Assembly (NCBI RefSeq): GCF_000011005.1
Contig: NC_013665.1
Coordinates: 2,891,501-2,955,500, forward strand
Direction of reading: 5' to 3'
DNA length: 64,000 bases
Source: Methanocella paludicola SANAE
Lineage (GTDB): Archaea > Halobacteriota > Methanocellia > Methanocellales > Methanocellaceae
Made by a program: the position numbers and the translations under genes
The notes under the pieces: model-generated
Seen by the model: the letters and a program-made list of their open reading frames with translations, nothing else
The model's database searches: none
Told to the model about the DNA's origin: nothing
In this document: in pieces, positions 51,448-59,947 of the stretch
Numbering within the stretch: position 1 is the first letter of the stretch
Layout of the letters: each line of letters opens with the position of its first letter

Positions 51448-52566
51448 TTATTCGATCTTCCTGACCGCGCTCCGCCAGTTCGCGGACAGCTCGAGCTCCT
51501 GCCTGAAGTTCAGCTTCGCCTGGGCGTCCGTGACTAATATCTTATCGCCGACGGAGAGCGCCTCCGCGAAGTTCGCGTGCTCGCCCCAGAATACCACGCG
51601 GACCCTGCCCGTATCGTCCGATAGGTGGACGCCGCAGAGCCGGCCGAGCTTGCCGTCCTTGGTGGTGAACTCCCGGACGCCGTCGATGCCGGTCACGACC
51701 CCTTTGACGTTGTAGGACTTATCGGCCTCGATGTCGCCGATCTTCGACACGGGCTCCTCGTACTCCACTTTCTTGTCGGACCTGCGGACAATGCCCCGGT
51801 TCCCGACCTGGATCTCCACGCCGCCCATGGACTCCCGGGTGTAGGCGTGTAAAACCTCGATGGAGTCGCCCGGGTTGAGGGCCTCCACGTCCTTGAGCTT
51901 GTTATCCCATACGGTAAGCCTGATCTTGCCCGACTCGTCCCCGATCATGACGCCCTGGACCGAGCCCTTCGAGCCGTCCTTCCGGTTGAAGGAGCGGGGC
52001 TCCTGCTTCGACAGTATCATGGCGCGGACGCACACGTTGCCGTTGCCCATCTGGACGCCCTTGATTGGGATCATCGGGTCCTTGACGGTTATCTTCGTAC
52101 TCTCGTCCTTCTGGATGCCGCCGCCCTTGCCGATGCTGACCTCCATGCCCCGCTGGCCTTCCTTCACGTAGCCGCTGATCTTGAGCACGTCGCCTTCTTT
52201 TATGTCGCCGGTCATCACGGCATCGGCCAGCTCGTCCCACAGGACTAACGTGACCTCGCCCGTCTCGTCGGCGACGGTGAGGTTACATACCCGGCCCTCG
52301 GAGCCGTCGTTGCGGCTGAACTTCCTGACGTCGGACGCCCCGGTCACCTTCGCGATGAACTGGACGTTCTTCTTGTCGAGCGTGATCTCTTTTATCTTTA
52401 TGGCGTTGACGCCCTCGATGCCCAGGTCGTGGGCCACGAGCAACGCGGCGGTGTGCTCGTCGCAGAGGCCGCCCATGATATCCATCTTCTCGTCCACTAA
52501 CTTTTTGAACTCTTTCTGGGTGATCTTCCCGTTCAGTTTTTCATAGACTTCAAGCACGTCGGACAT
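51448..52566 (-). CDS. Replication protein A / single-stranded DNA-binding protein, three OB folds
   Basis: 372 residues from ATG 52566 (ATG 52575 possible). Three OB-fold repeats show the same pattern: KFSRNDGSEGRVCNLTVADE ending LVLWDE; SFNRKDGSKGSVQGVMIGDE ending LTVWDN; EFTTKDGKLGRLCGVHLSDD ending VVFWGE. There is no C-terminal zinc finger, so it is a Methanosarcina RPA2/3-unlike, zinc-free type. Role: binding single-stranded DNA in replication and repair. Confidence 0.9.
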   Translation of the reverse strand: MSDVLEVYEKLNGKITQKEFKKLVDEKMDIMGGLCDEHTAALLVAHDLGIEGVNAIKIKEITLDKKNVQFIAKVTGASDVRKFSRNDGSEGRVCNLTVADETGEVTLVLWDELADAVMTGDIKEGDVLKISGYVKEGQRGMEVSIGKGGGIQKDESTKITVKDPMIPIKGVQMGNGNVCVRAMILSKQEPRSFNRKDGSKGSVQGVMIGDESGKIRLTVWDNKLKDVEALNPGDSIEVLHAYTRESMGGVEIQVGNRGIVRRSDKKVEYEEPVSKIGDIEADKSYNVKGVVTGIDGVREFTTKDGKLGRLCGVHLSDDTGRVRVVFWGEHANFAEALSVGDKILVTDAQAKLNFRQELELSANWRSAVRKIE

Positions 52567-52700
52567 ATCAAGCACGCTCTTTTACGGTAGGGCTTGTGCA
52601 TTAATAATACTATTGATTCAAAAATCTGGCGGGTGCAACTAACACTCAATTACGGTTAAATTTATAACAAGTTCTAGGCATTAAGCTACCTTAGATTCAA

Positions 52701-53978
52701 ATGTCGAATGACCTCACCATAACGGAAAAGATCTTTAGCAGGGCGTCCGGCAGGCCCGTGAAAGCGGGCGATTTCGTAATGGCATCCATCGACAGGGCGA
52801 TGACCCATGACATAACGGGTCCTCTCGCGGTCGAGGGCTTCTACGAGATCATGCGGGACGAGAAGGAGAAAAAGGTGTGGGACCCCGGTAAGATCATTAT
52901 CTTATTTGACCACCAGGTCCCGGCCGACTCGCTCAACGCCGCTAAGAACCACATTTTACTGAGGAAGTTCGCAAAGGACCAGAAGATAAAGCACTTTTAC
53001 GACTTACACGAAGGCATCTGCCACCAGGTCATGCCCGAGAAGGGGCACGTCCTGCCCGGCCAGCTCGTAGTCGGCTCTGACTCCCATACCTGCGCCTACG
53101 GCGCGGTCGGGGCGTTCGGCACCGGCATCGGCTCAACGGACATGGCGGCCGTGTTCGCGCTGGGCAGGCTTTGGTTCAGGGTGCCGGAGACCATAAGGTT
53201 CGAGGTCGACGGCAAGCTCGGCGATAGAGTTTATTCCAAAGATATCATCCTCAAGCTGATCGGGGACGTCGGGGCCGACGGCGCACGCTACAAGGCCTGC
53301 GAGTATGCCGGGGACGCCATAAGGAGCCTGGACATGTCCCAGCGCATGACCATCAGCAACATGGCCATCGAGATGGGCGGCAAGGCGGGCATCATCGAGC
53401 CCGACCGCACGACCGAGGCATACGTCAGGCAGCGCTCTAAAGGCTTTAAGCTGGATAGGGGCCTGAAGAGCGATAAGGGCGCGGAGTACTCCGAGGTCAG
53501 GGAGTACGATGCCGGCGAGCTCGAGCCCCAGGTCGCATGCCCCCACAACGTCGACAACGTGGTCGACGTGGGCAAGGTCGAGGGGAAGAAGATCGACCAG
53601 GTCTTCCTGGGGTCGTGCACCAACGGCAGGTTCGAGGACCTGAAAACAGCGGCGGAGGTCATGGACGGCAGGCCCGTGGCGAAGGGCGTCCGCATGATCG
53701 TCATACCGGCATCGCACACGGAGTACATGAAGGTGCTCAAGGCGGGGCTCGTGGAGGAGTTCATGAACGCCGGGGCGCTGGTGGAGTCGCCGTGCTGCGG
53801 CCCGTGCATGGGAGGCTCGTTCGGCCTGCTCGGTCCGGGAGAGGTGGGCCTGTCCACGTCCAACCGTAATTTCAAGGGGAGGCAGGGCAGCCCGGAGGCG
53901 TTCGTGTACCTGTGCAGCCCGGCAACGGCGGCGGCCTCCGCGATAAAAGGAAAGATCGCCGACCCGAGGAGCGTGTGA
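52701..53978 (+). CDS. Aconitase-family large subunit (LeuC/homoaconitase)
   Basis: 425 residues. [4Fe-4S] ligands are in LGSCTNGR (near 306) and [10 protein letters not shown] (near 365-369). Other signatures: [35 protein letters not shown]. It dehydrates/rehydrates isopropylmalate (leucine) or homocitrate-type acids (coenzyme B precursor 2-oxosuberate); the large subunit does not settle which. It couples to the small subunit with a 2-bp gap and then to a dehydrogenase, giving a three-gene pathway operon. Confidence 0.92.
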   Translation: MSNDLTITEKIFSRASGRPVKAGDFVMASIDRAMTHDITGPLAVEGFYEIMRDEKEKKVWDPGKIIILFDHQVPADSLNAAKNHILLRKFAKDQKIKHFYDLHEGICHQVMPEKGHVLPGQLVVGSDSHTCAYGAVGAFGTGIGSTDMAAVFALGRLWFRVPETIRFEVDGKLGDRVYSKDIILKLIGDVGADGARYKACEYAGDAIRSLDMSQRMTISNMAIEMGGKAGIIEPDRTTEAYVRQRSKGFKLDRGLKSDKGAEYSEVREYDAGELEPQVACPHNVDNVVDVGKVEGKKIDQVFLGSCTNGRFEDLKTAAEVMDGRPVAKGVRMIVIPASHTEYMKVLKAGLVEEFMNAGALVESPCCGPCMGGSFGLLGPGEVGLSTSNRNFKGRQGSPEAFVYLCSPATAAASAIKGKIADPRSV

Positions 53979-53980
53979 GC

Positions 53981-54511
53981 ATGGCCCGCAAGACGACGAA
54001 GAAAACGGTAGTCGAGAACAGGAGGGAGCTTTCGAGGGCCTGGAAGTTCGGGGACGACGTCGACACCGACGCCATCATACCCGGAAGGTTCCTCATCATC
54101 AACGATGCGAAGGAGCTGGCAAAGCACGCCTTTGAGGGCGTCAGGCCGGACTTCAGGCCGTCGCCCGGGGACGTCGTGGTGGCCGGGGAGAACTTCGGCT
54201 GCGGCTCGTCGAGGGAGCACGCGCCCCTGGCGCTCAAGGGGGCGGGGATCAAGTGCGTAATAGCGAAGTCCTTCGCCCGCATCTTCTTCAGGAACTCCGT
54301 CAACATCGGCCTCCCCATGCTGGAGTGCGAGGACGCCGGCCGGATATCCGACGGGGACGTCCTGGAGGTCGAGGGGGACGTCATCAGGAACCTCACGAAG
54401 GGCGAGACGTATCGCACTGCCCCCCTCCCGGAGTTTCTGGAGGAGATCGTGAGGGCCGGGGGGCTCATCGAGTACGCCCGGGAGATCGTTGCGAAGGAGC
54501 ACAAAAAATAG
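53981..54511 (+). CDS. Aconitase-family small subunit (LeuD/homoaconitase)
   Basis: 176 residues from ATG 53981. Signatures: [28 protein letters not shown] and [14 protein letters not shown]. The specificity loop after PGR is FLIIND; isopropylmalate isomerases usually have an Arg here (YLRT), while archaeal homoaconitases have hydrophobic residues. This leans to homoaconitase (coenzyme B pathway), as inference. An N-terminal basic extension ([19 protein letters not shown]) is unusual for LeuD. Confidence 0.9.
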   Translation: MARKTTKKTVVENRRELSRAWKFGDDVDTDAIIPGRFLIINDAKELAKHAFEGVRPDFRPSPGDVVVAGENFGCGSSREHAPLALKGAGIKCVIAKSFARIFFRNSVNIGLPMLECEDAGRISDGDVLEVEGDVIRNLTKGETYRTAPLPEFLEEIVRAGGLIEYAREIVAKEHKK

Positions 54512-54538
54512 CGTTCATATATGGCGAGAGGTTAACGG

Positions 54539-55678
54539 ATGACAACTTACAAGATACCGGTGATCCCCGGGGACGGCATCGGCCCGGAGGTCATCGCCGA
54601 GGGTAAAAAGGCCATAGATGCGGCCGGAGAGGTATACGGCTACGACGTGGAGTGGCTGGAGCTGCCCCTGGGCGCGGACCACTACCTGAAGACGGGCGAG
54701 ACCGTGTCCGAGGACACGCTCAAGGAGCTTGGCAGGCACAGGGCATTCTTCCTGGGCGCGCTTGGCGACGAGCGCAAGGTGAAGACGGGCATCCTCGAAA
54801 AGGGCGTCCTGCTGAGGCTGAGGTTCCACTTCGACCAGTACATCAACCTGAGGCCTGTAAAGCTCATGGAGGGCGTGGAGACGCCCATAAAAAATAAAAC
54901 GGCGAAGGACATCGACTTCTTCGTGGTGAGGGAGAACACCGAGGACTTTTACGCCGGCATCGGGGGCCGGTGTACGAAGGGCCTCACCAGCCAGCACCTT
55001 AAATTATTAAGAGAGGCGTACAGCGTGAAGTTCGACCTGGACGTGCTCACGGACAGCGACGAGATCGGCTACCAGATCGGGGTGATAAGCAAGGAGGGCA
55101 CCAGGCGCATCATGGACTACTCCTTCAAGCTGGCGCAGCAGCGTAACAAGCATCTATCCAGCGTCGACAAGGCCAACGTCATGACGGACATCTACGGCCT
55201 GTGGCGGGAGACCTTCCAGGAAGTCGGCCGGAACTACCCGGACGTGAGGACGGACTTCAACTTCGTGGACGCAGTGACCATGTGGTTCGTCAAGAACCCG
55301 GAGTTCTTCGACGTGATCGTCGCCCCCAACATGTTCGGGGACATCATCACCGACCTCGGGGCCATGATCCAGGGCGGCCTGGGCCTGGCGCCGGGAGGGA
55401 ACGTCAACCCGGAGGGCACCAGCATGTTCGAGCCCATGGGTGGGTCCGCCCCGAAGTACAAGGGCCTCGACAAGGTGAACCCGATAGCGACGATATGGGC
55501 CGGGGCGCTCATGATGGACCACCTGGGGGAGAAGGAAGCCGCAAAGGGCATCCTTTCTGCGATCGAGGCCAACCTCCGGGAGGGCAGGGTCCGGACGTAC
55601 GACCTTGGCGGATCCTCCAGGACGTCCGACGTGGGCTCCGACGTCGCCCGGATCATAAAAATGCAGGGGCGCAATTAA
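54539..55678 (+). CDS. Isopropylmalate/homoisocitrate/isocitrate-type dehydrogenase
   Basis: 379 residues. N-terminal [17 protein letters not shown], substrate arginines in [15 protein letters not shown], catalytic Tyr in [14 protein letters not shown], Lys/Asp in [12 protein letters not shown] and [11 protein letters not shown]. It is a beta-decarboxylating NAD(P) dehydrogenase. With the aconitase pair it fits either leucine (LeuB) or 2-oxosuberate synthesis (AksF). The residues following the first Arg cluster resemble LeuB/tartrate-type, so substrate remains open. Confidence 0.9.
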   Translation: MTTYKIPVIPGDGIGPEVIAEGKKAIDAAGEVYGYDVEWLELPLGADHYLKTGETVSEDTLKELGRHRAFFLGALGDERKVKTGILEKGVLLRLRFHFDQYINLRPVKLMEGVETPIKNKTAKDIDFFVVRENTEDFYAGIGGRCTKGLTSQHLKLLREAYSVKFDLDVLTDSDEIGYQIGVISKEGTRRIMDYSFKLAQQRNKHLSSVDKANVMTDIYGLWRETFQEVGRNYPDVRTDFNFVDAVTMWFVKNPEFFDVIVAPNMFGDIITDLGAMIQGGLGLAPGGNVNPEGTSMFEPMGGSAPKYKGLDKVNPIATIWAGALMMDHLGEKEAAKGILSAIEANLREGRVRTYDLGGSSRTSDVGSDVARIIKMQGRN

Positions 55679-55689
55679 GCCCCGTTTTT

Positions 55690-55890
55690 TTATCTGAAGA
55701 ACCTCGACCCCTGCCAGGCCGCGGCGGCCAGCGCCTGCGTATCATGGCGGTGCCGGTAGCTCTCGTCCCCTTTTAGGGCGCCTTTGGCGACATCGTCTTC
55801 GTGTTTCCGGTCAAAACCCCCCAGTATGCGGTAAATATAATTATACAGCGATGCGGGAACATGCCTTAAGCCTGATATTTGCACTTCCAT
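55690..55890 (-). CDS. Small protein, 66 aa
   Basis: Begins MEVQISGLRHVPASLYNYIY. A GAGGT Shine-Dalgarno stands six bases before ATG 55890, in favour of translation. The rest is charged (KHEDDVAKGALKGDESYRHR). No family recognised. It lies in the gap between the dehydrogenase and the regulator, on the opposite strand, and ends at a T-rich stretch. Confidence 0.5.
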   Translation of the reverse strand: MEVQISGLRHVPASLYNYIYRILGGFDRKHEDDVAKGALKGDESYRHRHDTQALAAAAWQGSRFFR

Positions 55891-55933
55891 ATTCGAACCT
55901 CAAGGTACAATAGAATGATGAAGACGAAAGCAA

Positions 55934-56017
55934 TTAAGGTAAATTTCGTATACTAAATGATTACCTTAAGCAAAAACGTTCGAATTTTAAGCTTATTCGA
56001 GGCCAGTGAAGGTAAAT
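55934..56017. promoter_or_regulatory. Triple AAGGTAAAT-type motif before regulator gene
   Basis: TTAAGGTAA (55934-55942) and TTACCTTAA (55961-55969) form a 9-bp inverted repeat with an 18-bp spacer. A third copy AAGGTAAAT occurs at 56009-56017 within the TATA region (AAATATTTTATACG) of the regulator gene. Autoregulation is a natural reading. Confidence 0.6.
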
Positions 56018-56048
56018 ATTTTATACGCAGGGCACATACGATCGATCG

Positions 56049-56858
56049 ATGAGAAAGGACAGGATCGAGGAGCGCATCGCCGGCATCGAGCGGGACATGA
56101 AAGAGCTTCGCTCGGAGGTCAGGCAGGAGATCATGTCCATGTCCTCCGAGCTAAAAGAGGCCCAGCTGGCGCTCGTAGAGGATATGATGTGCGACATCCA
56201 GGACACCATGTCGGTCGGATACCGCCAGATCGCCTACGAGCTCAGCATCTCCGGGGCCGAAAAGAGGTTCAGGGAACAGATGTCGTACGACTGCCCCCCG
56301 GGCGATAACAGGGAGGAATGCATCGACCATTTCGTCTGCGATCACCTGCGCAAGGGCATCGTAAGCCTGGACGCCGCCCCGCCCGGTATGGAGGGCGAGG
56401 CCAGGAAGTCGATCATCGACCAGGACGACAGGGAGAGCGAGACGTTCAAGGGCACGCCCTGTGAATACTGCCAGGGCATCTACGTCTCCGAGAGGGACAG
56501 GCTGCTGGAGATGGGCGAGAAGTTCTCGGCTTACAGGAAGAGCCTTTATGTTAAGCGCAGCCGGCCGTACTATAAGCAGCTTCCGGACGACCTTACCGTG
56601 TCCGAGCTCATCGAGCCGCTGTCCCATAGGGCCAGGTTCGTCATGCTGAAAAACCTAACATCGGGGAGCATGTCGTTCAGGGACCTCGGGGATGTGACCG
56701 GCTACGGGGGAGGCCACCTCATATACCATCTGAACAAGCTCGTGTCGGCGGGCCTGGTCTCGAAGGAGGACAGCGGGCTTTACGCGATCACCGACAGGGG
56801 CATCGACGTGATGGAGGTCATCCGGAAAATGTACGGCGGGCCATCAACACGTTTTTAA
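56049..56858 (+). CDS. Winged-helix transcription regulator with Cys motifs
   Basis: 269 residues from ATG 56049, likely leaderless. N-terminal ~60 residues are a coiled coil (RIEERIAGIERDMKELRSEV). The middle has cysteines (MSYDCPPGDNREECIDHFVC, then PCEYCQ) that could bind metal or a cluster. The C-terminal winged helix is ArsR/MarR-like: HRARFVMLKNLTSGSMSFRD, then GGGHLIYHLNKLVSAGLV and GLYAITDRGIDV. It probably senses a ligand or metal through the Cys region and regulates its own promoter. Confidence 0.75.
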   Translation: MRKDRIEERIAGIERDMKELRSEVRQEIMSMSSELKEAQLALVEDMMCDIQDTMSVGYRQIAYELSISGAEKRFREQMSYDCPPGDNREECIDHFVCDHLRKGIVSLDAAPPGMEGEARKSIIDQDDRESETFKGTPCEYCQGIYVSERDRLLEMGEKFSAYRKSLYVKRSRPYYKQLPDDLTVSELIEPLSHRARFVMLKNLTSGSMSFRDLGDVTGYGGGHLIYHLNKLVSAGLVSKEDSGLYAITDRGIDVMEVIRKMYGGPSTRF

Positions 56859-56885
56859 CGTCCCGCGTCCAGAGTAGTATTCACC

Positions 56886-57530
56886 ATGACCACCCTACAG
56901 GCCCACAAGCTCACATGCCCGCTCTGCGGCAACGCGTTCGACTCTAAGCTCGTCACGTCCACCGACTCCTTCGGCAGGCACCACTCCGACCTCTACAAGG
57001 AGTCGGAGGGCGAGCAGCCCGTGTGCTACTTCGTCCACACGTGCCCGAAGTGCGGATACTCGGGCTACGAGGGAGACTTCGGGCCCCAGAGGTTCGACCA
57101 GGCCTTCCGGGACCAGGTGGAGAAGCTCATCACTCCCGAAGTGAAGGACAGGCAGATAGAGACCAACGGCAACTTTTACCTCGCGGCGCTCTGCGCCGAC
57201 TGGCGGGGCGCGCCCCCCTACGTCGTGGGCAGGATATTCCACATGGGCGCCTGGTGTTACCGGATGAAGGGCGACTGGGACCGGGAGGTCTACTACCTCC
57301 AGGAGGCCCTTACGCATTTCGAGATGGCGCTGAGGCGGGACGACACGCCGAAGGAGGCCCGCGCGGTCTACACGTACCTGGTCGGCGACATCTACCGGCG
57401 CCTGCACGACCCGGAGAGGGCGAAAGAGTATTACCGTAAGGTGGAAAAGGAGCTGAATGAGCACGGCGGCGAGGCCAGGATAGGCGAGTTCGCCCGGCGG
57501 CAGCTCGAGAGCCCCTCGGATTACTTTTAG
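56886..57530 (+). CDS. DUF2225 family protein
   Basis: 214 residues. N-terminal zinc-ribbon-like pairs CPLCGN (residues 11-16) and CPKCGYSGYEGDF (near 53), then a TPR-like helical part (YYLQEALTHFEMALRRDDTP, ERAKEYYRKVEKELNE). DUF2225 is widespread in clostridia and methanogens and without proven function. It begins 28 bp after the regulator gene on the same strand, so it may be its target or cotranscribed. Confidence 0.8.
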   Translation: MTTLQAHKLTCPLCGNAFDSKLVTSTDSFGRHHSDLYKESEGEQPVCYFVHTCPKCGYSGYEGDFGPQRFDQAFRDQVEKLITPEVKDRQIETNGNFYLAALCADWRGAPPYVVGRIFHMGAWCYRMKGDWDREVYYLQEALTHFEMALRRDDTPKEARAVYTYLVGDIYRRLHDPERAKEYYRKVEKELNEHGGEARIGEFARRQLESPSDYF

Positions 57531-57614
57531 CCGTACATGCACAAGCTTTAATACTATCCTTCATTTTTCGAGTTTATAACCAACAGCTTAAATACTATAT
57601 TTGATTTATATTGA

Positions 57615-57620
57615 AGGAGG
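57615..57620 (+). promoter_or_regulatory. Strong Shine-Dalgarno of ferritin-like gene
   Basis: GGAGGA-type site seven bases before ATG 57628; it decides that start over the TTG-class codon at 57601. A TATA-like TTAAATACTATATT lies ~40 bp upstream. Confidence 0.6.
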
Positions 57621-57627
57621 AATTCAT

Positions 57628-58086
57628 ATGAAGGCGGAAGAAGCAAAAAAGATATTATCGTTAGCTATTGACAGGGAAGTCGAAGCCTACACGTTCTACC
57701 GGACGGTGGCGGACAAGGCTAAGGACAAGGCAATGAAGAGCATTTTCGACGAGCTCGCCGGGGAAGAGAAGAAGCACCGCGAGTTCCTGCAGGCATTCCT
57801 CGCGAAGGAAGGTAAGGGCCTGAAGTTCGATGCGACGAAGAAGGACTACAAGATCGTCGAGGCGCTCCCGACCCCGCCCCTATCGCCGGACCTGAAGCCG
57901 ACCGAGGGCCTCATCATCGCCATCCGTAAGGAGCTCGAGGCCATGCAGATGTACACTCAGCTCGCAAACGCCTCCAGCGACACGGAGCAGCAGTTCCTGT
58001 TCCAGCAGCTGGCCAACATGGAGAAGACCCACAAGGCGCGGCTCGAGGACATCTACACCGACATGGCATTCCCCGAGTCCTGGTAA
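57628..58086 (+). CDS. Ferritin-like (rubrerythrin-type) diiron protein
   Basis: 152 residues, four-helix bundle. Diiron ligands: DREVEAYTFY, GEEKKHREF, RKELEAMQMYTQ and NMEKTHKARL, giving two E...ExxH sets. No rubredoxin domain is present, so electrons must come from another protein. Role in peroxide or oxygen defence is family-based. A T-rich stretch (58115-58140) follows as terminator. Single-gene transcript. Confidence 0.85.
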   Translation: MKAEEAKKILSLAIDREVEAYTFYRTVADKAKDKAMKSIFDELAGEEKKHREFLQAFLAKEGKGLKFDATKKDYKIVEALPTPPLSPDLKPTEGLIIAIRKELEAMQMYTQLANASSDTEQQFLFQQLANMEKTHKARLEDIYTDMAFPESW

Positions 58087-58497
58087 AGGGCGACGGGCAA
58101 GTATAGTTTAATCAATTCTTTTCTCTTTTTATTATTTTCCTGATCCCGGTTTTATTTCCTGTGAAGGCCCTCGAAAAATATTAAGAACGCAGGAAGACTT
58201 TTTCAGCCACGAAGTTGCTCGAAGCGGGCCTGAAGTTACACGAAGATCCTTTAAAGGGTCTATTGTCAGGTGTTTGCGTTTTATTCTTATGCATTGTTTG
58301 CGAGACACGTACAGCCCCACGGTTTTTTCAACACAGAGTATACTGAGCACTTTTTATAATGGAGAAACAGAGAGCCAGGAGATTTTAAATAATAAAAAAT
58401 CTCTGTCCGTAGTTCCGAGGTTGTTTTGTTAGGGGTTGTGGTGGTAGAATAAGTTTTAGTATTTAAGGGCGGGGGTGTAAGGGGCTTGTTGGTAAGA
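58087..58497. other. Repeat-rich intergenic region left of the insertion sequence
   Basis: From left: T-rich terminator (58110-58140), dispersed repeat copy B (58181-58251, inverted), a stretch with AACACAGAGTATACTGAGCA and CAGAGAGCC like other archaeal ACAGAG-type repeats (58327-58380), a hairpin AGATTTT/AAAAATCT (58379-58401), and the left end of the IS (58419 onward). No gene. Confidence 0.65.
58181..58251 (-). repeat. Dispersed ~70-bp intergenic repeat, copy B
   Basis: Reverse-oriented copy. Reading in the direction of the ferritin-like gene it contains GAAG at 58211, 58221, 58232 and 58242, a 10-11-bp phased spacing. It differs from copy C at about 11 of 70 positions. Confidence 0.8.
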
Positions 58498-59734
58498 ATG
58501 AAAACTCCTCACAGTCCCCGCGTTTGTAGCGTTAGGCATGTTGATATAAATCTTTTCGCGCGCCGGTTCGCAAGCCTGTTTGATTTTCCCCGAAGCATGG
58601 GTTATGCAAGGTGTCTTGTTAACGCGTCCGTGAGAATGAAGAGCCTGGAATCTGTGTATAACAATTACGGGGGGCTCCCTCCGGACAGTTTCTTCCAGTT
58701 TTTCAAGTACTCCATGGACGATGTGATACGGGGAGCTGACTGGTTCTTCGAGTGTCAGGCCAAATTGGTGGACCTGCATGGCTGTGCTATTGCCATCGAC
58801 TTGAACGATGTGGAGCACTGGGGAGTGGAGGACGAGTACGTGCACCCTAAAAAGGGCCTTAACAAGAACACGTACGTCCTCCGGTACGCCGTGGCCTCCC
58901 TTGTAGACGAGAGCCGCAAGCTCGCTCTGGCATGTATGCCCGTCACTACGAACGATAAACTCTCGGACATTGTACGAGTCCTCCTTGAAAAGACAATGAG
59001 CCATGTCCTGGTTGACGTCGTCCTGTTCGACCGGGGATTCTACAATGCCACCATCCTCAAAACCGTGGATGACTTGGGCATGCAATTCGTGATCCCCCTC
59101 AGGAAAAGCATGACATCGGACAATGTCTGGGAGGAATCGAAAAAACGGGGAGAATACAAATTACGGTATACAGTAAAGGGCGAAACAGACCAGGTACGGG
59201 CATGGCTATACCTCGAAGAGAAAAAGAAAGAGAAAAAAGAGGATGGTAGAAAAGAAAAGGGCAAAAGAAAGGGACGGAACAAGAGCAAGAAGAAGCGAGA
59301 AAGGGAGTACGTGGGAGTGATCAGCAATATGGACGTGTGCCCGGAACTGGTCCAGAATTTCATGGACTGGTACTTCGTAAGGAACAACGTGGAAACAGGT
59401 TTTAAAGAGAAGAACCAGTACAAGATACGAACATGCAGCACCGACAAAGCCTACCGATACCTTATCTATTGCATCAGCCTTTACCTGATGAACCTCGTAC
59501 AGGTCGTAAGAATGGTTAACAACACCTTTTTCAGGAACGACGAGATGAAAAAACTCGTAAAACAATTACTGAGACTTGAAGGATCGCTGATAGGAGAGCA
59601 CAGGCTCTCAAGAACCCTGATAGTGATTGCTTAGCGACAACCCGATAGCCCAAGCTATCAAAAAACATTGAAAAACCCCCGCTATTCAGCCAATTCTAAC
59701 AATAACAACCAACAAACCCCACAACAAAACAACC
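58419..59734 (+). mobile_element. Insertion sequence with IS4/ISH3-like DDE transposase
   Basis: Imperfect terminal inverted repeats: 58419-58444 and 59709-59734 agree at 21 of 26 positions, with the outer 12 (GGTTGTTTTGTT) identical. Length 1316 bp. One transposase gene inside. No clear target-site duplication flanks it, so it is old or has recombined. Inverted copies of the dispersed repeat lie outside both ends (copies B and C). The family name is tentative. Confidence 0.75.
58498..59634 (+). CDS. DDE transposase, IS4/ISH3-like
   Basis: 378 residues from ATG 58498 (TTG 58486 possible); frame intact. DDE residues: first Asp in AIAIDLNDVEHWG, second in VVLFDRGFYN, Glu in RNNVETGFKEKNQYK, which fits the Y/F-2-R-3-E-6-K signature of the IS4 group. 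Between the second Asp and the Glu is a Lys-rich run of ~30 residues (from EEKKKEKKEDGRKEKG to KKKREREY). Codon and base use (less GC) differ from the host genes, as expected for a mobile gene. Confidence 0.88.
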   Translation: MKTPHSPRVCSVRHVDINLFARRFASLFDFPRSMGYARCLVNASVRMKSLESVYNNYGGLPPDSFFQFFKYSMDDVIRGADWFFECQAKLVDLHGCAIAIDLNDVEHWGVEDEYVHPKKGLNKNTYVLRYAVASLVDESRKLALACMPVTTNDKLSDIVRVLLEKTMSHVLVDVVLFDRGFYNATILKTVDDLGMQFVIPLRKSMTSDNVWEESKKRGEYKLRYTVKGETDQVRAWLYLEEKKKEKKEDGRKEKGKRKGRNKSKKKREREYVGVISNMDVCPELVQNFMDWYFVRNNVETGFKEKNQYKIRTCSTDKAYRYLIYCISLYLMNLVQVVRMVNNTFFRNDEMKKLVKQLLRLEGSLIGEHRLSRTLIVIA

Positions 59735-59947
59735 ACTTAGATAACAGCCCAAAAAAGACCACATCGGAAGTACGGTCTGTGGCCTCAGTGTCAAAACTGA
59801 TACCACGACGGCATAACGATAGAGATAATAGCAGATATTCATTTTATAAAAAAGATCTTAGAGTCACTTCAGGCCGGCTTCGAGCAACTTCGTGGCTGAA
59901 AAAGTCTTAGAGCATTCTTATGAAGCTTAGAGATGCTTAATTTTTAG
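59635..59947. other. Intergenic region right of the insertion sequence
   Basis: Holds the right IS end (59709-59734), a unique stretch of ~115 bp with no ORF or promoter I can support, and the dispersed repeat copy C (59851-59922) just before the end of the polymerase gene. Confidence 0.6.
59851..59922 (+). repeat. Dispersed ~70-bp intergenic repeat, copy C
   Basis: Contains GGCCGGCTTCGAG and GTGGCTGAAAAAGTCTT. It lies 26 bp after the stop of the polymerase small-subunit gene (minus strand) and, read in that gene's direction, ends in a T-run (GATCTTTTTTATAAA). Confidence 0.8.

Noticed and set aside
53288-54502. Antisense ORF of 404 aa opposite the aconitase genes
   Set aside because: No domain signal and the other strand encodes LeuC/LeuD with catalytic motifs.
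58411-59742. Target-site duplication around the IS
   Set aside because: Flanks (TCCGA left, ACTTA right) do not match at any length from 4 to 9 bp.
59668-59910. 80-aa ORF ending in LRVTSGRLRATSWLKKS
   Set aside because: The tail comes from the dispersed repeat, and a similar shadow occurs at 58132-58350. It is repeat translation, not a protein.
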